Shown: positions 17,636 to 27,043, counted from the first letter of the stretch. The stretch: 64,000 nt of DNA from Bosea sp. F3-2 (GCF_008253865.1 NZ_CP042331.1:496001-560000), one strand, 5' to 3'. Numbers and translations: made by a program. Notes: generated from the sequence alone by a model not told the origin.

Positions 17636-18502
17636 TCAGGCCGCGGCGCCGGTCGCGACCGGTCGCTCCGGATCCTGCGTCCAGTCGGTCATCGAGCCAT
17701 CGTAGAGCGCGACCTCGTCGCGGCCGAGCACCTCCGACAGCACGAACCAGTTGGCCGCGGCGGAATGGCCGGTGTTGCAGTAGGAGACCACCGGCCCCTG
17801 CGGCACCGCTGCGAAGAGCTTCTCCAGCTCACCCTGCGCCTTGAGCTTGCCGCTGCCCGGTTCGAAGGCTCCGGCATAGTCCCGCTGGATCGCACCGGGG
17901 ATATGGCCGGCGCGCGTCGCCTCGGCCGACTTCTCGCGCCCCTCGAAATAGCTGGGACCGCGCGCATCGACGAGGCTCGCCTGCTTGCTGCGCGCGGCGA
18001 CAAGGGTGGCGTCGGTCGTGCTGCGCAGGCCCTGCTGCGCTACGACGGGATAGGAGTCTGCGCTCTTCGGCGCGGAAGGGCCGCGCTCGACCGGCCGCTG
18101 CGGATCGGCGGTCCAGCCCTTGAAGCCGCCATCGAGGATCGCCTGCTGGCCGTGGCCGATGAATTTCAGCGTCCAATAGACCCGCGCCGCCGCGGCGAAG
18201 TCGGTCGCGGCAGTGCCGGCCGGGACGATGACGACGTCGTCATGCGGCCTGATTCCGAGCCGTCCTGCGAGCCCCGCAAGATGGTCGAGCGGCGGCAGCA
18301 TGCCAGGGGCATTGCCGATCTTCGCCCGCCAGCCATCGGCTGCGTAGTCGGAGTGAACCGCGCTGGGGATATGCCCGGTCTCGAAGGCGTCCTTGCCGCC
18401 ATCGGCGGCGGTGCGGATGTCGATGATGACGAGGTTCTCGCCGCCGAGCCGCGCGGCCAGCGCTTCCGGCGAGATCAGCCCTGCGAGTTCAGCCCTGCTC
18501 AT
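17636..18502 (-). CDS. sseA: 3-mercaptopyruvate/thiosulfate sulfurtransferase (tandem rhodanese)
   Basis: The 288-residue enzyme has two rhodanese domains. The inactive N-terminal one holds LVIIDIRTAADGG; the C-terminal one holds VVSYCNTGHSAA with the catalytic Cys. The loop CNTGHS is nearer to the short thiosulfate/mercaptopyruvate-type loops than to phosphatase-like CX5R, and substrate preference is uncertain. It transfers sulfane sulfur to thiols or cyanide in the cytoplasm. It overlaps osmC by four bases (ATGA), and cysTWA lie upstream on the same strand, consistent with sulfur metabolism. Confidence 0.85.
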   Translation of the reverse strand: MSRAELAGLISPEALAARLGGENLVIIDIRTAADGGKDAFETGHIPSAVHSDYAADGWRAKIGNAPGMLPPLDHLAGLAGRLGIRPHDDVVIVPAGTAATDFAAAARVYWTLKFIGHGQQAILDGGFKGWTADPQRPVERGPSAPKSADSYPVVAQQGLRSTTDATLVAARSKQASLVDARGPSYFEGREKSAEATRAGHIPGAIQRDYAGAFEPGSGKLKAQGELEKLFAAVPQGPVVSYCNTGHSAAANWFVLSEVLGRDEVALYDGSMTDWTQDPERPVATGAAA

Positions 18503-18936
18503 TCAGCAGCCTCCTTGTGCAGTTCGTCGATCACATCGAGGCTGTAGCTCATCTCGGCCGTTGCCCCGAGCATGATCGAAGCCGAACAGTATTTTTCCTT
18601 CGACAATGTGACGGCGCGTTCCGCCTTGGCGTGGGACAGGCCTTTGCCGGTGATGCGGTAGGCGAGATGGATCTTGGTGAAGACCTTCGGATCGGTCGTG
18701 GCGCGCTCGGCCTCGACCTCGACCTCGCAGCCGGTGACCGATTCACGGCCCTTCTTGAGGATGCTGACGACGTCGAAGCCGGTGCAGCCGGCAAGCCCGA
18801 TCAGCAGCATCTCCATCGGCCGGATGCCGATATTGCGCCCGCCATATTCGGGGGCGCCGTCCATCATCACGGCATGGCCGCTGCTGGCCTCGCCCATGAA
18901 GGCCATGCCTTCCACCCATTTCGCGCGTGCTTTCAT
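18499..18936 (-). CDS. OsmC family peroxidase-like protein
   Basis: The 145-residue OsmC/Ohr-fold protein has the two reactive Cys expected: GLAGCTGFDVVSIL and KEKYCSASIM. YhfA-like OsmC members reduce organic hydroperoxides with thiol cofactors. The pattern RPMEMLLIGLAGC is typical. Its stop overlaps the sseA start, so translation is coupled. A perfect-armed hairpin (19010-19034) lies between it and cysA. Confidence 0.88.
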   Translation of the reverse strand: MKARAKWVEGMAFMGEASSGHAVMMDGAPEYGGRNIGIRPMEMLLIGLAGCTGFDVVSILKKGRESVTGCEVEVEAERATTDPKVFTKIHLAYRITGKGLSHAKAERAVTLSKEKYCSASIMLGATAEMSYSLDVIDELHKEAAE

Positions 18937-19002
18937 CGCGATCTCCTTCCGGATCGAGGACCGGCGGCGAAGCGCCGCCCGGATTCGTCGGGGAGGCTAT
19001 GG

Positions 19003-19045
19003 CATCGGGCCGAAAAGTGGAAACCGGTTTTCGGCACCGCCCGAT
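19003..19045. repeat. nested palindrome between cysA and osmC
   Basis: CCGAAAA-N11-TTTTCGG (19010-19034) sits inside outer arms CATCGGG/CCCGATG. Similar 'CCGAAAAGTGG...' hairpins are common between genes in Hyphomicrobiales. Here it could end the cysA transcript or act as an attenuating stem-loop before osmC. Confidence 0.6.
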
Positions 19046-19061
19046 GTCGAAGAATGCCGGG

Positions 19062-20108
19062 TCAGGCGGCGGCGAACAGATTGCCATGCGCGATGCGCAG
19101 GCGGACCCGCTCGCCGATCGCCGGCGCGACCTGGCTGGCGAGATCGACGTCGAGGCGCTTCTTCAGCCCCTCGACCGCCACTTCCGCCCGGCGCAGCGGG
19201 CCGTTGCGGCGCAGGTACTCGACCACGCCGGGCAGGGCCAGCGGCGTCTCGTCGACGATGCGCAGATGCTGCGGCCGGACATAGAGCGAGGCCGGGCCAC
19301 CCTGGTTCTGCGACAATCCGCCCAGCACCGGCCGGTCGCCGAAGAAGGCCTGGCTGCCGACGACCTTGACCGGCAGCTTGTTCACCTCGCCGAGGAACTC
19401 GCAGATGAAGGGCGTCGCCGGGTGGTCGTAGACGTCGTCGGCCGAGCCGACCTGCTCGATGCGCCCTTCGTTCAGGATCGCGACACGGTCGGCGAGTTCC
19501 AGCGCCTCTTCCTGGTCGTGGGTGACGAAGACGGTGGTGTGACCGGTGCGGCCATGCAGATCCCGCAGCCAGGCGCGCAGATCCTTGCGGACCTTGGCGT
19601 CGAGCGCACCGAAGGGCTCGTCGAGCAGCAGCACGCGCGGCTCGATGGCGAGCGCACGCGCCAGTGCCACGCGCTGGCGCTGGCCGCCGGAGAGCTGGCT
19701 GGGATAGCGCTTCTCCAGACCCGGCAATTGAACGAGATCCAGCAAGCCGTTGACGCGCTTGCGGATTTCATCATTGCTCGGGCGCTCGTGACGCGGCCGG
19801 GATTTCAGCCCGAAGGCGATGTTCTCGGCGACGTTCATCGTCTTGAACAGCGCATATTGCTGGAAGACGAAACCGATGCGCCGGTCGCGCAGGGAAAGGT
19901 CGTGCGTATCGGTCTCGCCGAAGAGGACACGGCCGCGATCGGCCTGTTCCAGCCCGGCGATCAGGCGCAGCAGCGTGGTCTTGCCCGAGCCCGACGGGCC
20001 GAGCAGCGCGACGAGCTCTCCCGGTTGGATGTCGAGTGAGACGCCGCGCAGCGCCGGGAAGTTCTCGAAGCGCTTCTCGATGGTCTCGATGGTGACGGCG
20101 ACCGACAT
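19062..20108 (-). CDS. cysA: sulfate/thiosulfate ABC transporter ATP-binding protein CysA
   Basis: The 348-residue ATPase has Walker A GPSGSGKTT near residue 37, signature LSGGQRQRVALARAL and Walker B VLLLDEPFGALD, with a C-terminal regulatory TOBE-like extension (from about 240) found in CysA. It energises uptake by CysT/CysW with the periplasmic binding protein encoded upstream. It is the last gene of the sbp-cysT-cysW-cysA order, 24 bp after cysW. Confidence 0.95.
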   Translation of the reverse strand: MSVAVTIETIEKRFENFPALRGVSLDIQPGELVALLGPSGSGKTTLLRLIAGLEQADRGRVLFGETDTHDLSLRDRRIGFVFQQYALFKTMNVAENIAFGLKSRPRHERPSNDEIRKRVNGLLDLVQLPGLEKRYPSQLSGGQRQRVALARALAIEPRVLLLDEPFGALDAKVRKDLRAWLRDLHGRTGHTTVFVTHDQEEALELADRVAILNEGRIEQVGSADDVYDHPATPFICEFLGEVNKLPVKVVGSQAFFGDRPVLGGLSQNQGGPASLYVRPQHLRIVDETPLALPGVVEYLRRNGPLRRAEVAVEGLKKRLDVDLASQVAPAIGERVRLRIAHGNLFAAA

Positions 20109-20132
20109 GGCCCAGCTCCTTCGTCCGCGGGG

Positions 20133-21023
20133 TCAGTGGCGGCGGCTGGCGGCGATCGCATCGCCGTAGCGCCATTCCAGCAGGGTCTTGAGCACGAGGG
20201 TGACGAGCGCCAGGCCCGCCAGCAGCGAGGCCACCGCGAAGGCGGCCGCGCCCATGTACTCATTGTAGAGGATTTCGATGTGCAGCGGCATGGTGTTGGT
20301 CAGGCCGCGGATCTTGCCCGAGACGACCGCGACCGCGCCGAATTCGCCCATCGCGCGAGCGTTGCAGAGCAGGACGCCGTAGAACAGGCTCCACTTCACG
20401 TTCGGCAGCGTCACCGCGAAGAACACGCGCCAGGGCGAGGCGCCGAGCGTCAGCGCCGCCTCCTCATCGGCCGAGCCGAGCGACTGCATATGCGGGATCA
20501 GCTCGCGCGCCACGAAGGGGAAGGTGACGAAGACCGTCGCCAGGATCAGCCCCGGCAGCGCGAAGACGATCTTGATGTCGTGCGCCTGCAGCCACGGGCC
20601 GAAATAGCCCTGCGCGCCGAAGAGCAGCACGAAGACGAGGCCGGAGATCACCGGCGAGACCGAGAAGGGCAGGTCGATCAGGCTGATCAGCAGGTGCTTG
20701 CCGCGGAACTCGAACTTGGCGATGGCCCAGGCGGCTGCGATGCCGACGACCATGTTGAACGGCACCGCGATCGCCGCGACGAGCAGCGTCAGCCGGATTG
20801 CCGACAGCGCATCGGGCTCGGTGATCGCGGCGCGATAGGCTTCCCAGCCCTTGGCGCTGGCCTCAACGAAGACCGTGACGAGCGGCAGCAGCAGGAAGAG
20901 CAGCAGGAAAGTGAGCGAGACCGCGATCAGCACGATCTGCACGCCGAGGCTCTCGCCGCGCGCGCGGCTGGTGCTGCGAGGTGGCTGCGTCGCGGCGGCG
21001 GAGGGCAGTATGGCGTCAGACAT
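20133..21023 (-). CDS. cysW: sulfate ABC transporter permease CysW
   Basis: The 296-residue permease has six transmembrane segments and the binding-protein-dependent transport motif EEAALTLGASPWRVFFAVTLP contacting CysA. GEFGAVAVVSGKIRGLTNTM is the CysW-type signature. The N-terminus overlaps the cysT stop by eight bases, indicating coupled translation. It forms a heterodimeric inner-membrane channel with CysT. Confidence 0.95.
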   Translation of the reverse strand: MSDAILPSAAATQPPRSTSRARGESLGVQIVLIAVSLTFLLLFLLLPLVTVFVEASAKGWEAYRAAITEPDALSAIRLTLLVAAIAVPFNMVVGIAAAWAIAKFEFRGKHLLISLIDLPFSVSPVISGLVFVLLFGAQGYFGPWLQAHDIKIVFALPGLILATVFVTFPFVARELIPHMQSLGSADEEAALTLGASPWRVFFAVTLPNVKWSLFYGVLLCNARAMGEFGAVAVVSGKIRGLTNTMPLHIEILYNEYMGAAAFAVASLLAGLALVTLVLKTLLEWRYGDAIAASRRH

Positions 21024-21909
21024 CGCCGAACCTCCTGCAGGCGCGGGCCTGGATCAGGTTGCCTACGAGGATCAATGCGAAGGAGATCAGCAGCATCGTC
21101 GTCGCCACCACGGCCGCTCCGGCATAGTCGAACTGCTCAAGCCGGATCACGATCAGGAGGGGCGCGATTTCCGAGACCATCGGCACGTTGCCGGCGATGA
21201 AGATCACCGAGCCGTATTCCCCGACGGCCCGCGCGAAGGCGAGCACAAAGCCAGTCATGAGCGCCGGCGCGACCTGCGGCAGGATCACCCTGAAGATCGT
21301 CCTGAAGCGGCTGGCGCCGAGCAGCGCCGCCGCCTCCTCGACATCGCTCTGCAGCTCCTCCAGCACCGGCTGCAAGGTGCGCACCACGAAGGGCAGGCCG
21401 ATGAAGATCAGCGCCACCATCACGCCGAGCGGCGTATAGGCGACCTTGCCGTCGAAGCCGAAGGAGAGATCGGTGAACGGGATGGAGAAGCGGAAGGCGA
21501 GCGGCGCGAGCAGCGAGCCGACCCAGCCGTTCGGCGCATAGATCGCCGCCAGCGAGATGCCGGCGACCGCTGTCGGGAGCGCGAAGGGCAGATCGACGGC
21601 TGCGTCGATCAGGCGCCGGCCGGGAAATTCGTAGCGCACCAGCACCCAGGCCAGGATCAGGCCGAACACGGCATTGATCAGCGCCGCGAACAGCGCGGCC
21701 GTGAAGGAGAGCTTGAGCGCTGCCAGCGTGCGCGGGGAAGTCGCCACTGCCCAGATATCGGCGGGGCCGGCGCTGGCAGCCTTCAGGAAGAGCGCCGCCA
21801 GCGGGATCAGCACGATCAGCGACAACGCCGTCACGGTGACGCCGAGCGCCAGCCCGAAGCCGGGCAGGATGCTGGGCTCGCGCCAGCGGAAGGTCGTCGT
21901 CGCCGTCAT
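21016..21909 (-). CDS. cysT: sulfate ABC transporter permease CysT (CysU)
   Basis: The 297-residue six-helix permease carries EEAAALLGASRFRTIFRVILP (EAA loop) and GEYGSVIFIAGNVPMVSEI, diagnostic for CysT. It starts at an ATG 12 bp after the binding-protein gene and overlaps cysW. It partners CysW and CysA for sulfate/thiosulfate import. Confidence 0.95.
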   Translation of the reverse strand: MTATTTFRWREPSILPGFGLALGVTVTALSLIVLIPLAALFLKAASAGPADIWAVATSPRTLAALKLSFTAALFAALINAVFGLILAWVLVRYEFPGRRLIDAAVDLPFALPTAVAGISLAAIYAPNGWVGSLLAPLAFRFSIPFTDLSFGFDGKVAYTPLGVMVALIFIGLPFVVRTLQPVLEELQSDVEEAAALLGASRFRTIFRVILPQVAPALMTGFVLAFARAVGEYGSVIFIAGNVPMVSEIAPLLIVIRLEQFDYAGAAVVATTMLLISFALILVGNLIQARACRRFGDV

Positions 21910-21921
21910 GCACAGGACCCT

Positions 21922-22962
21922 TTAGCGCGCCGGCTTGTAGAGCTGGTCGAAGGTGCCGCCATCGCCGAAATGGGCCGGCTGCGCCTTCTTCCATCCGCCG
22001 AAGACGCTATCGATGGTCACCAGCTCGACTTTCGGGAAGTTGGCGATGTCCTTGCTGTCGGCGGCCTCCGGATTGCGCGGACGATAGAAATTCCGAGCGA
22101 TGATCGCCTGCGCCTTCGGCGTGTAGAGGAACTCGAGATAGGCCTGTGCCGGCTCGCGGGTCTTCTTGGTGTCGACATTGGCGTCGACCAGCGTGACCGG
22201 CGGCTCGGCCAGGATCGAGAGGCTCGGTACCACGATGTCGAACTTGTCGGCGCCGAACTCCTTCAGGGCGAGAAAGGCCTCGTTCTCCCAGGACAGGAAG
22301 ACATCGCCGATGCCGCGCTGGGTGAAGGTCGTGGTCGCGCCGCGCGCGCCGGTGTCGAGCACCGGGACATTGGCGAGGAGCTTGGCGATGTAGTCGCGCA
22401 CCTTCGCCTCGTCCTTGTTGAAAGTCTTCTCGGCATAGGCCCAGGCGGCGAGATAGTTCCAGCGCGCACCGCCCGAGGTCTTCGGGTTCGGCGTGATGAC
22501 CTGCACGCCCGGCTTCACCAGATCGCCCCAATCCTTGATCGCCTTCGGATTGCCCTTGCGGACGAGGAAGACGATCGTCGAGGTGTAGGGCGAGGAGTTG
22601 TGCGGCAGGCGCGCCTGCCAGTCGAGCGGCAGCTTCTTCGAGCGCTCGGCGATGGCGTCGATGTCGCCGGCCAGCGCCAGCGTCACGACATCGGCATTGA
22701 GCCCGTCGATGACGGTGCGGGCCTGCGCGCCGGAACCGCCATGCGACTGGCGGATGGTGCTGATCTTCTTGTCGGGGTTCTTCGCGTTCCACTCGGCAAG
22801 GAAGGCCGCGTTGATGTCGCGATAGAGCTCACGGGTGGGGTCGTAGGAAACATTCAGAAGCTCGGTCTGGGCGCGGGCCCCGGCGACGACGCCGAAGCAG
22901 ACCGTGAAGGCCCCCAGAACAAGCCCGGCCCGGAGAAGGCGGCGAAACACGGGTCGCGTCAT
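21922..22962 (-). CDS. sulfate/thiosulfate-binding periplasmic protein
   Basis: The 346-residue protein has a signal peptide ending ARAQTE and the sulfate-binding family signatures LLNVSYDPTRELYRDINAAF, QSHGGSGAQARTVIDGLNAD and NPKTSGGARWNYLAAWAYA. These bind the dianion without salt bridges. It could be Sbp or CysP; sequence alone does not separate sulfate from thiosulfate preference. It opens the transporter half of the sulfur block, 194 bp downstream of cysG, so it may have its own promoter there. Confidence 0.93.
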   Translation of the reverse strand: MTRPVFRRLLRAGLVLGAFTVCFGVVAGARAQTELLNVSYDPTRELYRDINAAFLAEWNAKNPDKKISTIRQSHGGSGAQARTVIDGLNADVVTLALAGDIDAIAERSKKLPLDWQARLPHNSSPYTSTIVFLVRKGNPKAIKDWGDLVKPGVQVITPNPKTSGGARWNYLAAWAYAEKTFNKDEAKVRDYIAKLLANVPVLDTGARGATTTFTQRGIGDVFLSWENEAFLALKEFGADKFDIVVPSLSILAEPPVTLVDANVDTKKTREPAQAYLEFLYTPKAQAIIARNFYRPRNPEAADSKDIANFPKVELVTIDSVFGGWKKAQPAHFGDGGTFDQLYKPAR

Positions 22963-23156
22963 GTCAGGGCTCCGTTGCGTTCACGGCGAAGCTCGGTTCA
23001 AGCTTCAGCCCGTTCTGAAAAACAAACGAAACGTACTGAATTGTCGGCCTCTTCTCAATGGCCTGGCGCAATGTGCGCCTTCCAAACTTGGGCGCCGGAG
23101 GAGAAAACGCATCTCCGGCGACGGCGTTCCCACCCAGCTATGAGGCCGGGCCCACG

Positions 23157-24608
23157 TCAGGCACGGCGACGGTCCTCGGCCGGATTCGCCTCGGCCAGGG
23201 CCGGGCCGAAGGCGTGGCCGAGCAGGACGAGGACGGGGCCGCTCGCCGGCAGCTCGCCGAGCCGCTCCGGCAATGTCGCGATGGTCGCGGCGATGCGGGT
23301 TTCGTCCGGGCGGGTGGCGGAATGCACGGCGACGGCCGGCGTCTGCGGGTCGAGCCCGGCGGCGATGGCGCGCTCGCGGAAGCCGGACAGGGTGGCGCGC
23401 GCCATGTAGATCACGGTCGAGGCGGCGGGATCGGCCATGGCGCGCCAGTCGAGATCATCCGGCAAATCGCCCTTGCGCGAATGGCCGGTGACGAATTGCA
23501 GGCGCCGCGCATGGTCGCGATGGGTCAGCGAGAGGCCGAGCGAGGCGGCCGCGCCCTGCGCTGCCGAGATGCCCGGCACGATCGCGACGGGAATGCCGGC
23601 GGCCTGGCAGGCCTCGATCTCCTCGCCGGCGCGTCCGAAGATGCCGGGGTCGCCGCCCTTCAGCCGCACGACATGCTTGCCCTGCACTGCCAGCGAGACG
23701 ATCAGCGCGTTGATGTCGCTCTGCTTCACCGAGGGGCCGTAGCCGGTCTTGCCGACCAGCATGCGCTTGGCCTCGCGCCGCGCCAGCTCCAGCACGCCCG
23801 GCGAGACGAGATCGTCGTAGAGGATGATATCGGCGCTCTGCAGGGCGCGGATCGCCTTCAGCGTCAGCAGTTCGGGATCGCCCGGTCCGGCGCCGACCAG
23901 CGTGACGCGGCCCTTGCCGTCATGCGCCGCCTCGATCTGCGAAAGCCGCGCGAAGAGCTCCGCCTCGTCCTGTGGGTTTGGCGTGCGCTCTGGCTCAGCC
24001 ATCGCCTTGCCGGCGAAGAGCTCCCAGAAGGCGCGCCGCAGCGTGAAGGGCAGTTCGCGAGCCTGGACCGAAGGGCGCCAGTCGGCCGCGGCCTGTGCCC
24101 AGTTCTTCAGACCGGCCGGCAGCAGCGCCTCGATCTTGGTACGGATCGCCTGGCCGAAGACCGGCGCGGCGCCATCGGTGGATACGGCGACGATCAGCGG
24201 CGAGCGGTTGACCAGCGCGCCGAAGGCGAAATCGCAATATTCCGGCTTGTCGACGATGTTGACCGGGACACCCGCCTGCCGGGCTGCGGCAACGAAAGCG
24301 CGGACCTCGTCGGAATCGTCGAGATCGGCCACGGCGATCGCCGCGTCAGTGAGGTCGTCTGCCTGCCAGGCCCGATCGTGGAGGTGCACGCGGACCTCGC
24401 CCTGCGACAGCCCCGCGAACAGCTCCGGCTCGCCGTTGGCGAAGACATGAAGCTCCGCCCCGGTGGCTGCCAGCAGCTCCGCCTTCCACAGCGCGCCCTC
24501 GGTCGCACCGGCGAGCACGACCCTGCGCCCGTCGAGCTTGTGGAAGAGCGGCAGCGTCGCCAGCGGCTCGATGCGGGCCGCGGTGGTTTGGGGCTGTCTG
24601 TCGGTCAT
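23157..24608 (-). CDS. cysG: siroheme synthase CysG
   Basis: The 483-residue trifunctional enzyme makes siroheme, the cofactor of the sulfite reductase encoded upstream. The N-terminal half (1-210) is the precorrin-2 dehydrogenase/ferrochelatase with VVLAGATEGALWKAELLAATG; its Rossmann loop is less canonical than GGGxVA. The C-terminal half is uroporphyrinogen-III methyltransferase with VTLVGAGPGDPELLTLKA, YDDLVS and VVRLKGGDPGIFGR. Its start overlaps the small membrane-protein gene by four bases. Confidence 0.95.
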   Translation of the reverse strand: MTDRQPQTTAARIEPLATLPLFHKLDGRRVVLAGATEGALWKAELLAATGAELHVFANGEPELFAGLSQGEVRVHLHDRAWQADDLTDAAIAVADLDDSDEVRAFVAAARQAGVPVNIVDKPEYCDFAFGALVNRSPLIVAVSTDGAAPVFGQAIRTKIEALLPAGLKNWAQAAADWRPSVQARELPFTLRRAFWELFAGKAMAEPERTPNPQDEAELFARLSQIEAAHDGKGRVTLVGAGPGDPELLTLKAIRALQSADIILYDDLVSPGVLELARREAKRMLVGKTGYGPSVKQSDINALIVSLAVQGKHVVRLKGGDPGIFGRAGEEIEACQAAGIPVAIVPGISAAQGAAASLGLSLTHRDHARRLQFVTGHSRKGDLPDDLDWRAMADPAASTVIYMARATLSGFRERAIAAGLDPQTPAVAVHSATRPDETRIAATIATLPERLGELPASGPVLVLLGHAFGPALAEANPAEDRRRA

Positions 24609-24856
24609 TGCGTGGTCGCTACGGCCTTCTCATCCGCCGCACTGCGCTCGCCGCCCGCTGGTGGAGTCAGCAGCCACAATGCGGCCAGTGCCAGGATGAT
24701 AAGGCGAAAGCAAAGATCGAACCAGCGCCCGCGCGCCTCGCTCGCAGGCTGACGGGGCAGCAGGGCCTCGAACTCGGCGTGAAGGCCGTCCTCGCCGATG
24801 CCCGCGGTGGTGCCGGGGCGTTCGACGGAGCTGTGCGTGGCGGTCGAGGTCATCAT
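24605..24856 (-). CDS. small single-pass membrane protein in the sulfite-reduction operon
   Basis: This is an 83-residue protein with a polar N-terminal half and one transmembrane helix (WFDLCFRLIILALAALWLL) near the C-terminus, then a short charged tail. It has no recognised family. It lies 2 bp after the DUF934 stop and overlaps the cysG start by ATGA, so it is translated with sulfite-reduction genes. The ATG at 24856 follows DUF934's end directly. A role in anchoring or regulating the pathway is possible but unproven. Confidence 0.65.
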   Translation of the reverse strand: MMTSTATHSSVERPGTTAGIGEDGLHAEFEALLPRQPASEARGRWFDLCFRLIILALAALWLLTPPAGGERSAADEKAVATTQ

Positions 24857-24858
24857 GC

Positions 24859-25383
24859 TCACTCCGCCGCGATGGGCGCCGCGGCTCTCGCCGCCCGGCG
24901 CTGGTCGAGGACGTTGCGCCCGGCCTCGCCATAGCCTCGCTGATAAGTGGCGCTGAACGATTCCCGCGCATGCAGCCATTGCGGCACGGGCTGGCGGGCG
25001 GCGCTCGCCTCCGGCAGCTCGATCGTGTCGAAGCCGCAGGAGAGGGCGTAGGCGAACTGGTCGGCGATCAGCGGGCCGCTGGCGCGGATTTCACCCGCGA
25101 AACCGGCGCGCCGGATCTGGCGGGCCAAGCTGAAGCCGCGCCCATCCGAATAGGCGGGGAAGGCGATGGCGACGAGCGCGAGCCGCGGCAGGAACGGCGC
25201 GAGCGCGGCGAAGGGGACGGAGTTGGGCAGGATCACGCCGATCTGCTGATCGGGCGTTCGTGCCTCAAGTGCCTCCGCCAGCGCCTCCCAAGGCACCAGC
25301 GCGGCCGGGATATTGCCGATCGCGGCGCCCTCGCTGCGGGTCCAGCGATCTTCCCGGTTTCCATTCCGGTCAAGCAGCGGCAC
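24859..25383 (-). CDS. DUF934 family protein, putative sulfite reductase partner (GTG start)
   Basis: The 174-residue protein matches DUF934, almost always encoded after CysI in proteobacteria and annotated as an oxidoreductase probably involved in sulfite reduction: LALVAIAFPAYSDGRGFSLARQIR is the conserved core, followed by FDTIELP. The GTG start at 25383 has AGGAG six bases upstream, inside the last codons of the reductase; the two genes overlap by 14 bp. The biochemical function has not been established to my knowledge; electron supply or a cysH-linked step have been suggested. Confidence 0.88.
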   Translation of the reverse strand: MPLLDRNGNREDRWTRSEGAAIGNIPAALVPWEALAEALEARTPDQQIGVILPNSVPFAALAPFLPRLALVAIAFPAYSDGRGFSLARQIRRAGFAGEIRASGPLIADQFAYALSCGFDTIELPEASAARQPVPQWLHARESFSATYQRGYGEAGRNVLDQRRAARAAAPIAAE

Positions 25384-27040
25384 GGGCGGTCTCCTGGAAC
25401 GCGGCCTTGAACGGCCCGAGGCCGATACGGCGGACATTGTCGATGAAGCTCTCGCTTTCGATCCGCTCGGCCAGATAGACGGCGACGATCCGCTCGATCG
25501 CATCCGGCACCTCCTCGGCGGCGAGGCCGGGACCGAGGATCTCGCCGATCGCGGCGTTCTCGGTGGCGTCGCCACCAAGGGTGATCTGGTAGGATTCGAT
25601 GCCGCGCTTCTCCAGGCCGAGAATGCCGATATGGCCGACATGGTGATGGCCGCAGGCATTGATGCAGCCGGAGATCTTAATGCCGAGCGGCCCGATCTCG
25701 CGCTGGCGCGCCTCGTCGGCGAAGCGTTGCTGGATCGCCTGTGCGATCGGGATCGAGCGCGCCGTCGCCAGTGCGCAATAATCGAGGCCGGGGCAGGAGA
25801 TGATATCGGTGACGAGGCCGACATTGGCCGTCGCCAGACCGGCTTCGCCGAGCTTCTGCCAGATCGCGAAGAGGTCGCGCTGGCGCACATGCGGCAGCAC
25901 GAGGTTCTGCGCATGGGTGACGCGCAGCTCGTCGAAGGAATAGCGCTCGGCCAGATCGGCAACGAGGCGCATCTGCTCGCTGGTGGCATCGCCTGGCGCC
26001 TGGCCGAGCGGCTTCAGCGAGATCGTCAGCGCCGTGTATCCCGGCACTTTGTGCGGCGCGGTATTGACCTCGACCCAGCGGGCGAAGGCCAGGTTGGTCG
26101 CCCTGGCCGCTTCCAGCGTGTTGCTGACGGCCGGCAGCGTCTCGTAGCGCGGCGGCGCGAAATAGGCAGCGATCCGGGCGACCTCGTCGGGGTCGGCATT
26201 GATCGAAGGGCCGTCGAGCTGGGCGAACTCGGCCTCGACACGGCGGGTGAATTCCTCGGCGCCGATCTCGTGGACGAGGATCTTGACGCGCGCCTTGTAC
26301 TTGTTGTCGCGCCGGCCCTCGAGATTGTAGACCCGCATGATCGCCTCGAGATAGGCGAGCAGATCCTGCTTCGGCAGATAGTCGCGCACCACCTTGCCGA
26401 TCATCGGCGTGCGGCCGAGCCCGCCGCCGACGCTGACCTCGTAGCTGATTTCGTGGGTATCCGGATGGCGGCGCAGCCTCAGCCCGATGTCGTGCGCCTT
26501 GATCACAGCGCGGTCATGCTCGGCGCCAGTCACTGCGATCTTGAACTTGCGCGGCAGGTAGCTGAACTCGGGATGGGCCGAGGACCATTGCCGGATCAGC
26601 TCGGCGGTCGGGCGCGGGTCCTCGATCTCGTCCTGCGCGACGCCTGCGAAGTGGTCGGCTGTCACGTTGCGGATGCAGTTGCCCGAGGTCTGGATGCAAT
26701 GCATCTCGACATCGGCGAGCAGACCGAGGATCGCTGGGATGTCGCGCAGCTTCGGCCAGTTGAACTGCAGGTTCTGGCGTGTGGTGAAGTGGCCGTAGCC
26801 ACGGTCGTACTTCTCGCCGACCAGGGCGAGCTGGCGCAGCTGTCGCGAATTCAGCGTGCCGTAGGGGACGGCGATCCGCAGCATATAGGCGTGGAGCTGG
26901 AGATAGACGCCGTTCTTGAGCCGCAGCGGCTTGAACTCGTCCTCAGTCAGAGAGCCGTCGAGGCGGCGCCCGACCTGGTCGGTGAACTGCGCCACCCGCT
27001 CCCGGACGAAACGCTCGTCGAATTCGTCGTAACGATACAT
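25370..27040 (-). CDS. cysI: assimilatory sulfite (nitrite/sulfite) reductase hemoprotein
   Basis: The 556-residue enzyme carries a siroheme coupled to [4Fe-4S] and reduces sulfite to sulfide with six electrons. Cluster ligands are Cys416, Cys422, Cys459 and Cys463, in the canonical C-x5-C-x36-C-x3-C spacing (SCPGLDYC and GCINACGHHH). GHFTTRQNLQFNW and CIRNVTADHFAGV are sulfite/nitrite reductase repeats. The operon with cysG and sulfate transport favours sulfite as substrate. DUF2849 ends three bases upstream. Confidence 0.93.
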   Translation of the reverse strand: MYRYDEFDERFVRERVAQFTDQVGRRLDGSLTEDEFKPLRLKNGVYLQLHAYMLRIAVPYGTLNSRQLRQLALVGEKYDRGYGHFTTRQNLQFNWPKLRDIPAILGLLADVEMHCIQTSGNCIRNVTADHFAGVAQDEIEDPRPTAELIRQWSSAHPEFSYLPRKFKIAVTGAEHDRAVIKAHDIGLRLRRHPDTHEISYEVSVGGGLGRTPMIGKVVRDYLPKQDLLAYLEAIMRVYNLEGRRDNKYKARVKILVHEIGAEEFTRRVEAEFAQLDGPSINADPDEVARIAAYFAPPRYETLPAVSNTLEAARATNLAFARWVEVNTAPHKVPGYTALTISLKPLGQAPGDATSEQMRLVADLAERYSFDELRVTHAQNLVLPHVRQRDLFAIWQKLGEAGLATANVGLVTDIISCPGLDYCALATARSIPIAQAIQQRFADEARQREIGPLGIKISGCINACGHHHVGHIGILGLEKRGIESYQITLGGDATENAAIGEILGPGLAAEEVPDAIERIVAVYLAERIESESFIDNVRRIGLGPFKAAFQETARAAA

Positions 27041-27043
27041 GAA

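Noticed and set aside
20851..23409. 852-codon plus-strand frame across cysT, sbp and cysG
   Set aside because: Shadow of three well-supported genes; composition rich in Arg, Glu and Gln typical of reverse-frame artefacts.
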